Shown here: positions 56,020-64,000 of the stretch, one piece after another | Numbering within the stretch: the stretch's first letter is position 1 | Layout: each line of letters starts with the position of its first letter | NCBI GenBank assembly: GCA_007922195.1 | Contig: ML681997.1 | Location: forward strand, 14,833,260-14,897,259 | Source of the DNA: Podocnemis expansa | Taxonomy: Eukaryota; Chordata; Testudines; Podocnemididae | Length of the DNA stretch: 64,000 bases | Direction: 5' to 3' | Program-made: the position numbers and the translations under genes | Notes under the pieces: model-generated | The model's input: only the letters and a program-made list of their open reading frames with translations | Databases searched by the model: none | What the model was told of the DNA's origin: nothing

Positions 56020-57459
56020 ATAGATGCCTAATTCTAGGCACTCAAATTTGAAAATTTTGCTAAAGATTCATTGTTCCCTTTATATTCTAAATAACAAATA
56101 GATCCAGTTAAAAAAATTGTCTTTGGCAAGCTCAGTACGTTCCATTTCTCTCTTATTTGAAAATAATGTTTTGATTTTTCTTTCTCATTGACCTTTCATT
56201 TAAAAAAAATATTTTGATGGTATACTTTTAAAAAATTGCGGTAAGCCATCCTGCAGGCTTGCTGAGTTAGGTCTTCCTCTGCTGGCAAAAGAGGCTGGAG
56301 GGCCAAGTCTGTCTCACCCTGGACAAGTCTTAAGTTCCTAAAGTGCCTTCCTATTTATAACAAATTGACTTGTGAGCCAACATCTGCTGAAGGTGATTAT
56401 TTGGGTGAAGCAGCTCCATTATGCTGCTCGTGTAGGCAAAGTGGGTGTGCCCATGCAAACAAGGTCAGATCCTGAAGTTCTCTTTCCCAGCTCATCACTA
56501 GATATCAGGGAAGATTTAATTCAGACCGTGCTTACATCAGTAAGCCATCAGGGGAGCTATTTGCGCAACAGTAAAAAATGTCCTTTTGCTTCTGCTTCAG
56601 ATGTCACTTGCTATAGACCCTAGACCCTGGCTTCTGACCCTGGTTTGCCCCTGACTTTATCTGCATGCTTTCTATCTCCTGGTGCCAGACTTACTGATAC
56701 CCTGACCTGGCTTGACCCTAATTCTGCCGCTTGCAACTTGTGCCTGACCCTGACTTACTGCCATTCTGATGCAGTTTGATTCTGTCCCTGCTATTCATCT
56801 CCTGACTGCAACTTAGTAGCTGGTCAGTGCACACAGGCTGCCCAGACACAGACCTTGACAGTTGTTGACTGGTGACAATTGTAAATAGGTAGGCAAAATT
56901 GACATATAAAGGTGTTGCACAGAATCAACTTACAATAGAAGGTGAAGATTAGGGCTGGGCAAATATTGCAAAACACATTCTGAGTACTCTATCACCTTTT
57001 TAATGAAATTCACTACACCGTTGTTTGTGTATTACTGTAACAGGCATTCAAAAGTGGGACTCCATTGTTCTGTACATTGTACCTGAATACAGGAGACACT
57101 TGCCCTCCAAAGACTTTATGATTTAAGCAGTCAAGGCAAAAGGTGAGAGAAAAGAACTCATATTATCTTTATTCTACAGATGAAAGAGTGAGGTATAATT
57201 TAAGGCCCTGAGAGTCAAAAGTTTATTTCTATGGCTACTGAAATTAATGAGAATTACGTGCCTGCATACCTTTGAATCTCTTGGCTTTAAACTGTATTTG
57301 ACTCTTCCAGTGGCTGTATGCTCAAAGAAGGGAAGAAGAAATAGATGCAGAGCAGGGTGGGAATGGGTACAACCAAAGATATGTGACAGGGGTGAGGGTA
57401 AGAGGTGGGAGCTGGAGCCAATGAAGAGATTGGTTAGAAGAGAGCAGGTTAGACACACA
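56020..57459. other. Unique DNA, no gene seen
   Basis: No recognised repeat until the CR1 end at about 57460. Frames at 57174-57545 (minus) and 57247-57501 (plus) overlap and lack recognisable domains. Confidence 0.45.
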
Positions 57460-57576
57460 GCAGTCAGAGATAGTTTAAGGTGGTACTTGGTCCTGCCATG
57501 AGTGCAGGGAACTGGACTCAATGACCTCTCATGGTTCCTTCCCATTTCTATTATGTTACAATTCTATGATTGTGTG
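57460..57576 (+). mobile_element. CR1 LINE 3' end
   Basis: TGGTACTTGGTCCTGCCATG, then GGAACTGGACTCAATGACCT, GGTTCCTTCCCATTTC and ATTCTATGATTGTG give a typical CR1 3' end in plus sense. Its ATTCTATGATT tail provided the target for the downstream PLE. Confidence 0.85.
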
Positions 57577-58625
57577 GTGAAAATTTCCAGAGGGATAGCC
57601 ATGTTAGTCTGTGTAGAGAAAAAACACAGAACGCCATATTAGTCTGTGCACAGAAAGTCTATGGTACCTTAAAGACTAACAAATTTCTTCAGGAATAATT
57701 TTGTCAGGCAGATTGACAGAGTCAGATGGGTACCAAGCAGTCAACCACTATGGGACAGGCCCAAGAAAGAAAACAACAGAACACCACTGGCCATCACGTA
57801 CAGCCTCCTCCTAAAATCCCTCCAACACATCATCAAATATCTACAACTTGTCTTAGAAGATGACCCCACACTCTCTCAAGCCTTGGGAGGCAGGCTAATC
57901 CTTGTTTACTAATCCTGAAGTAAATACTCACCCACAACCGAACACCATACAACAAGAACACTAACCCAGGAACCTATCCCTGCAACATACCTCACTGCAA
58001 GTTTTGCCCACACATCGACTCCAGTGATACCATCACAGGTCCCAACCACATCAGTCGCACCCCTAGGGGCTCATTCACCTGCACATCCACTAATGTTGTA
58101 TATGCTATCATGTGCCAGCAATGCCCCTCTGCCAGGTACATTGGACAAACCAGACTGTGCTTGCACAAAGGATAAATGAACACAAATCGGACATCAAAAA
58201 TGGCAACATCCATAAAGTGGTAGAACATTTCAATCTCTAAGGACACTCAGTAGCAGACTTGAAAGTTGCCAGACTTCAACAAAACGTCTTTAAAACCAGA
58301 CTTCCGCATGAAACTTGTGAACTGGAGTTGATTTGCAAACTTGACACGATCAGACTGAGTCTGAGGGACTTGGAATGGTTAGCACATTACAAAAAGCAAT
58401 TGTTCCTGTTCACACAGTCTCTCCTAATCAACAGGTGTTAATGGGCCCCATCAGCCCTAAGCAAATTGACTTTGCTAACACTTGCACTCCTCCATTCTGG
58501 CATGTGTATATATACCTCAACTGTAGTTTCCACTTCATGCATCTGACGAAGTGGGTTGGAACCCACGAATGCTTATGTCTGAAGAAATTTGTGAGTCTTT
58601 AAAGTGCCATAGGACTCTGATTGTT
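57577..58625 (+). mobile_element. Penelope-like 3' half with linker and GIY-YIG endonuclease
   Basis: A minus-sense terminal repeat (about 57586-57712) is followed by plus-sense linker, endonuclease and a 3' terminal repeat. The linker shows NPGTYPCNIPHCKFCPHIDS. The endonuclease core reads NVVYAIMCQQCPSARYIGQT, RLCLHK, then a one-base loss shifts the frame before RINEHKSDIKNGNIHKVVEH. A downstream frame continues FKTRLPHETCELELICKLDT. TTCTATGATTGTGTG (57562-57576) and TTCTATGATTGTATG (58626-58640) flank it. The hammerhead-like box is CTGACGA (58543-58549), with GAA at 58567. This copy is from a somewhat different subfamily than the others. Confidence 0.9.
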
Positions 58626-58640
58626 TTCTATGATTGTATG

Positions 58641-60057
58641 ACAAGTGTCAGAAAGTTGGGGGCAAGCATCCTGTGCAAAAAAAATTATATACGATGATGT
58701 AAAAATGTGAGGCACGCAGGCTGAATGAAGCTTGCAGAAGCACCTTCTAACTTTTGCCTCTGCAACCTTAATATTCTTTTAAGAGAGAGAGAGAGAGTGT
58801 GTGTGCATGCACACACATGTGTGTGTGAAAACCTAAGTCTAGGATTTACATTTCTTTGGGACAGAAACCACAGTGTAGTGTGTCCTACAAATTCAGTCAA
58901 AACTGATTTACTTTTTAATGCTGAATGCTCACAGAGAGCTCCCCAAGAAAAAGATAGGTCACTTATTCTTCACAATAATAATCTGGTGGATCACTTCAGA
59001 AAACAATGACAGAACCATATGGTGGCACCTTTCTATCATTGAAAATGTTATTTTTATGTTATTGGACAAGTGAAATTGGTGGCTATTCTGAGATTAGGGC
59101 TTTTAGTTTTACTAATCTTTCAATTTAATAATTCAAGCACAGTTTATTAAGTTAAACAAAACAAATTTTTGAATCAAAGTAATGTGTAAGATTTTTGTAC
59201 GCTGCTGTGATGCAGGATCATAGGGATCACAGAGCTTAGAGCCTACGACAGCAAGGACTCAAAAGATACAAACACAAATCCCAATTTATTAGAAACAGCA
59301 GAAGAAATTCAGGCAAAACATACACATCCCAGCTGGGTTCTTGCACTAGTGTCTGAGGAACTTATTGGTGTCTGCAGATCTTTTCATCCCCAAAACATGC
59401 CTCAATTTTTCTTTCCCTCTCCCCTATATTTTATATCCCAGCAAAGTGTCCTAGCTTGTCTGACTCTGTAGGAATAGCCAACTATTTCACCTTTGCCTAC
59501 TTGAAACCAGCATTGACATAATTTATTAAGAATAATACTCATTGCAAATGTTCACCTTCCTCTTATAGAATCATTATTTATTTATGTTTTAATTTTTTTC
59601 ATTATTTGATCAGTTCTGCAAATGGGTGAATGAAATTTATTCTGAATGTTGGAATTTTTCCATATAAGTTATTATTCACAAATGAAACTTTTCTTTATTC
59701 AACCAGCATGGTACATATTTTAAAACCCAATGGCATAATCAGAGCCAAGTCATTTGTGGTATAGAAGAAAGCAAGCTGAGGTGATGGAAAAATGCGAGTG
59801 GTGTTTTCAAACAAATCTGAGCCAATACATCCTACAGGCTGAATAGCAGGGCCTCCCCCTCAGAGCTGCTCTGAATAAAAGGGTGGCAGAGTTTTGTTAT
59901 TTTGGGTACATGAGCTTCCATGTGACATGAACATATCCTCCTGTTAGATGTACAGTACACTCACACACATTGTGATTCAACTGCTATCTAGAACTCCTCA
60001 TTTACTTTCTCTCTCACTGATAACATTGTGAACATTCTTAGAGGAATGAAAAATCGC
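58641..60057. other. Unique DNA with a GA/TG microsatellite
   Basis: Apart from the simple repeat at 58782-58827, nothing is recognised; no gene is supported. Confidence 0.45.
58782..58827. repeat. GA/TG microsatellite with internal palindrome
   Basis: AG repeats pass into TG repeats, then GTGTGCATGCACAC, which can fold back, then another TG run. Confidence 0.9.
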
Positions 60058-61588
60058 AGAATCATAAGATTGAAAGGGACCTTATGAGGTCATCTAGTCC
60101 AACCCCCTGTTAAAAGCAGGCCCTCCCCACTAAATCATCCCAGCCACGGTTTTATCTAACCTGGCCTAAAATGTTTCCAAAGATGGAGATTCCACCACCT
60201 CCCTAGGTAACCCATTCCAATGTGTAACTACCAGAGCCATAACGCTCTGTTTCAGCAGCTGGGGCATGTTTTGATCGGTGGTTGGGGCTGGCAGTACAAA
60301 ACATGCCCTTTAATAGAGGGGCTCTATTGAGTCACTCCAGTGCACCCAGGGCAAACCCCATTCAACCCGCCATAGTTACGGCCCTGTTAACCACCCCCCT
60401 AGTGAGAAAGATTTGCCTCATATCCACCTGGACTGCCCCAGCTGAAGCTTGAAACGATTGCTCCTTGTTCTGTCCTCTGTTACTACTGAGAACAGCCTAG
60501 CGCCCTCCTCCTTGGAGCACTCTTTCAAGTAGTTGAAGGTTGCTATCAAATCCTCCCTCAGTCTTCTCTTCTGCAAACTAAATAAGCCTAGTTCTTTCAG
60601 TCTCTCCTGGTAAGGCATGTGTCCCAAACCCCTAATCATTTTCGTTGCCCTCCGTTGGACTCTTTCTGATTTGTCAACATCCTTTTGGAAATGTGGCGCC
60701 CAAAACTGGGCAAAATATTCCAGATGCGGCCTCACCTGTGCTGAATTGAAGGGAATAATCACATCCCTTGATCTGTTGGTAACACTGCTACTGATGCAGC
60801 CCAATATGGCATTGGCCTTTTTGGCAAGAAGAGCATATTGTTGACTCATATCCAGCTTCCTATCCGCCATATCCCCCAGGTCCTTTTCTATAGTGCTTCT
60901 ACTTAGCTGATTGGGCCCCAGCCTATACCAGTACATAGGATTTTTCTGTCCTAAGTGCAGGACTTTGCACTTTTCCACATTGAACCTCATAAGATTTCAT
61001 TTGACCGAGTGCTCCAATTTGTCTAGGTCTCCCTGAATCCTACCCCTGTCCTCCAGCATTTCTACCCAGTCTCCCCAGCTTGGTGTCATCTGCTAAATTA
61101 CTGAGCATTCAGTCTATCCCATCATCCAGTTCATTAATAAAGATGTTGAACAGAACTGGCCCCAGGACTGACCCCAGGGGCACTCCACTAGTTACTGGTT
61201 GCCAGCTAGGCATTGAGCCATTGATCCCTACCTGGTGAGCCTGATGATCTAGCCAGGAATCCTTAAGGTCCATTCATCCAAACCATATGTCCTTAGCTTG
61301 CTGACAAGAATGCTGTGGAAAACCATATCAAAAGCTTTGCTAAAGTCAAGGTATATCATATCGGTGGCTATTTCTGCATCCACATATCCCATCATCTCAT
61401 CAATTCTTCTCTGTTTGTGAGTAGCAGATCTATAGGTGGAAGGTCCCTAGTTGGTTCCTCCAGCATTTGTACCAGGAAGTTTTTCTCAACGGTCTCCAAA
61501 AACTTCCAGGATCACCTCTACACTTCTGCATTGCCCTCTCAGCAGATGTCAGGGTAATTGAAGTCCCCCAGGAGAACCAGGACCTGTG
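60058..61588 (-). mobile_element. CR1 LINE with internal deletion and hAT insertion
   Basis: Minus sense, with the 3' end at 60058. The 5'-most part (61588-61430) encodes the end of the APE endonuclease (LLGDFNYPDIC, EEPTRDLPPIDLLLTNREEL). It passes directly into the RT (ATDMIYLDFSKAFDMVFHS), so the sequence between endonuclease and RT motif A is deleted. The second catalytic block reads LADDTKLG (near 61077-61100). The 190-codon frame 60990-60418 then encodes the RT C-terminus ([64 protein letters not shown]). A hAT element lies at 60232-60386. Frameshifts and stops are present throughout. Confidence 0.9.
60232..60386. mobile_element. hAT-type MITE inserted in CR1
   Basis: CAGAGCCATAACGC at the left matches the inverse of ATAGTTACGGCCCTG at the right. 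The flanks GTAACTAC (60224-60231) and TTAACCAC (60387-60394) agree at 6 of 8, and CR1 sequence is continuous on both sides. Confidence 0.85.
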
Positions 61589-62285
61589 ATATGGAAAAAA
61601 ATCGCTTTGTTTTGAACTAGTTTTCAGTTGTTTATCATTTAAGTTGGTGTCTTCCCTGTATCTCTCTGTGTGTGTATACACACGCACCTACACAGTATAA
61701 TTGGAGTGTGACAGTGACCAGAACAGTCTACAGAATTAATAGGCCCTGCTTCATACAGTTACTGCATTACTTTGATTTACCTTCAGAGGTGTTACACTGT
61801 CATAAAACTAAAGTAGTCCAGTTATAAAATCAAACCCATGGTGTTCACACAAGGTTGTCAGCTCCTGTGAGTCTCATGATATTGGATGTTTTACTTAAAT
61901 TTCCAGTTCCTGGAGAGAAGTAGTCATGTCACAATTTCAGCTTCTTTCTTTTTTTATGTTTTAAAGTAAGTTTCTAGCCATCATGGTTGTGGATAAAAGT
62001 TTGGAAAAGTAACCCATGTGCACTCTAATGGCTCAAAATACAGAAGAAGAGAAAAAGAAACCAAAATACATTATTTTCCTTAAAACTCAACTTTTTTTTA
62101 AAGCCAATCACATGACTTCTTTTTCTATCTAGCTTAGATACATTTGTGGCTCCCACCTCACAATCTTTAATGTATTTATTTTCAGAACAACCCTCTTGAG
62201 TAAACAACAGGGAGCGATGGGAACAATTGCAGCTAAAGGACAGTGTTTTCACAAGAACAAATAGGTATAAAATGACAATTTAAAC
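61589..62285. other. Unique DNA, no gene seen
   Basis: No recognised repeat or coding signal. Confidence 0.45.
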
Positions 62286-62495
62286 TGGAAATTAGAAGAA
62301 GGTTTTTAGCCACCAGAGGATTAAGATTCTAGAACAGCTTCCCAATAGAAGTAGAGGGGGCAAGAAACCTAACTGGCTTGAAGATGGAGCTTGATAAATT
62401 TATGAAGAGGATTAAATGACAGAGCTGTCTGCTGCAGTTGGGGAAGCGCTCAATGACCCAGGACATCCCCTCCAGTTCTATGCTATGTCTCACAG
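62286..62495 (+). mobile_element. CR1/L3-type LINE 3' end
   Basis: TGGAAATTAGAAGAAGG, AGATTCTAGAACAGCTTCCC, AATAGAAGTAGAGGGGGCAA and CTTGATAAATTTATGAAGAG, then CCCCTCCAGTTCTATG, follow a known CR1-group 3' region in plus sense. Coding sequence is absent. Confidence 0.75.
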
Positions 62496-64000
62496 AGCAC
62501 TAATTGAACCTACATCTTTCAATTCCCCTTTGTGAGGTGGAAATGCTGTAATAGCTGGATCATCCTTCGTTGTCTCTTTAAGGCCCATCTCATAATTTTG
62601 GAATGTTTGAGGTTGGCAATACAGGACACGAGAACAGATGATGAAGGAACCCATATGGAACCACAAGACAAATTGTGTGGATTTATTCAATGCACAAGAA
62701 TGTTAAAGAGGAGTATTTGAACAACATCAGGGATAATGTCTCCAGAGATGTTTGTTTTAATTCTGAAACCTGCTTTAATTTTCAAAATGGAACTGAGCAA
62801 TTATTGTGTTAAAAAGAAGGTTTAAGGGAAACTGCTATGAAACAAGCAATGTCTTTTATTTAGAAAGTAGAAAGGTTTTTTTGTTACAAATAAAAGTGCT
62901 CGGAGAGATTGGAATGGATGGAGGTAGAGCCTAGCACAAAAAAAAAAAATACTGAAATTAAATTATTTCCCAAGGTTGCAAAGAAATTTCAGTCATAATT
63001 AAAAAGCCTATACTCATGTGACCTCCTGTTGTCTAGAAACAATTATAATCCTTTGGTGGCTGTAAAAACAGATGCAGTCCCTCATAGCTAAATTAAACCC
63101 AGTCCTTCTTCCCTTTTTGATACTGCATCCCAGTGTATGCAGCTATTAGACACTAATTAGTGAGGCAAGGCACAGGCACTTATTACCAAGCAACCAAAAA
63201 GCTACTCAGTGATAGCCTCACTGGTGTCTATTTATTTATTTATTATCTATCTCCTTAGATAAACATTTGCATCATCTCTGTAATATCAGAGTCAAGACAG
63301 TTTGGGGCCACTTACTGCCCACTTAATCCATGGTGAAAAGGTAATTATTGTGCCATTTTAGCAACCAGTATGATTTGGAGGTAGGGAGAGAGCTAAACTG
63401 TCAATCTAAATTTCTTGCATTTCAAATGTAAATGTCTGGTTCTCTGGCAGATTTAAACAGGCTTCCTTGCTGTCAGAGGTTGCCCCTTTAGGACTATCAT
63501 TTTATATAACAGGCTGAAAGTGAAACAAGCTGATCCTGTGATTGTAGCAGAGGACTGGAGTCATTTCCCCTCAGAGCACAAAACAGTTGCAAAGCCTGGA
63601 AATTGGAGATTGCATTTAGAAAAGTGCTGATGGGATTCTGGTTTCTTTAAACAATATGGTGGCTGCTCAGATTACCTTTCAGGTCATTAATGAATCTGTA
63701 CTTCAACTGAACCATTCTACATGCAACTTAATCTTGCTCAATTTTGTAACTTCATCATGTCAGTATTCAGTCATTTTGTTTTTTCTCAGCAAGGCTGTTA
63801 GCATGGTAATTTTCCCCCTGCCAACAGCAATCAAGAAGTAATAAAACAATTTGTAATCTTTAGTCATACTTTCCAATAAAATAGATACATTTGCATCTTA
63901 AATGTAGATTATTAAAAGGCCATTGATTTCCATATTATGTCATATTTAGCAAAAGTATGCTTACTTCCATGTGGCAACTAAGCTTTGCTTCTTTCCGAAG
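62496..64000. other. Unique DNA to the window end
   Basis: AT-rich with a TATT tract at about 63227-63245 and an A run near 62938-62949. A 61-codon plus frame at 63656-63841 has no recognisable features. No repeat is recognised, so conserved non-coding elements could be here but cannot be judged from one sequence. Confidence 0.45.

Noticed and set aside
59210..59480. Possible LTR fragment
   Set aside because: No terminal motif, promoter or polyadenylation layout could be supported.

Overview
This 64 kb window looks like non-coding nuclear DNA from a sauropsid, most likely a turtle. I found no host exon, tRNA, rRNA, CRISPR array or operon. Every open reading frame that resembles a known protein belongs to a decayed transposable element. 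The assignment rests on the repeats: abundant CR1 LINEs with the 3' end typical of birds, crocodilians and turtles, many Penelope-like (PLE) terminal fragments, hAT-type and Harbinger-like short DNA elements, and a few old MIR-type SINEs. 'Turtle' is inference from repeat type; 'sauropsid' is firmer.

Layout. 1-20 kb is mostly AT-rich unique sequence with isolated insertions: a PLE inverted dimer (2.2 kb), hAT elements (2.8, 6.6, 11.8 and 17.2 kb), Harbinger-like elements (5.9 and 18.1 kb) and PLE pieces (10.2, 10.7 and 18.6 kb). 20-32 kb is dense: PLE and hAT fragments at 20 kb, a hAT element carrying a G-rich minisatellite (21.9-22.7 kb), CR1 copies (24.7-25.7 and 27.2-29.4 kb, the second split by a hAT element), a PLE palindrome (26.1-26.8 kb), a Harbinger-like element with a GC-rich core (29.4-30.5 kb), an RNase H plus zinc-finger LINE remnant (30.8-31.6 kb) and a PLE inverted dimer with its endonuclease in the loop (31.6-32.6 kb). 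32.6-35 kb is unique.

35-41 kb is a nest: CR1 plus a hAT fragment, a truncated Harbinger-like element, then a minus-strand PLE with reverse transcriptase and endonuclease. That PLE is interrupted by a CR1 ORF1 (PHD-like finger, coiled coil, esterase) and by a hAT element, and it abuts a plus-strand PLE 3' half. 41-57 kb holds MIR copies, hAT elements, a Harbinger-like element inserted cleanly into a PLE terminus (43.1-43.5 kb), a possible LTR-type element holding a Tigger-like and a Harbinger-like insertion (49.3-51.8 kb) and two more Harbinger-like elements (52.9 and 55.6 kb). 57-64 kb has a PLE copy with flanking direct repeats inserted in a CR1 tail, a CR1 with an internal deletion and a hAT insertion, and mostly unique DNA at the end.

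The most interesting system is the PLE family. Many copies are inverted dimers of the terminal repeat, with ends pointing outward, and several are bracketed as a unit by 12-15 bp direct repeats. Two are only about 100 bp long and behave like SINE-sized PLE derivatives. The terminal repeat carries a hammerhead-ribozyme-like core (CTGAYGA, a hairpin, then GAAA), although with an extra A and without a clear cleavage site.
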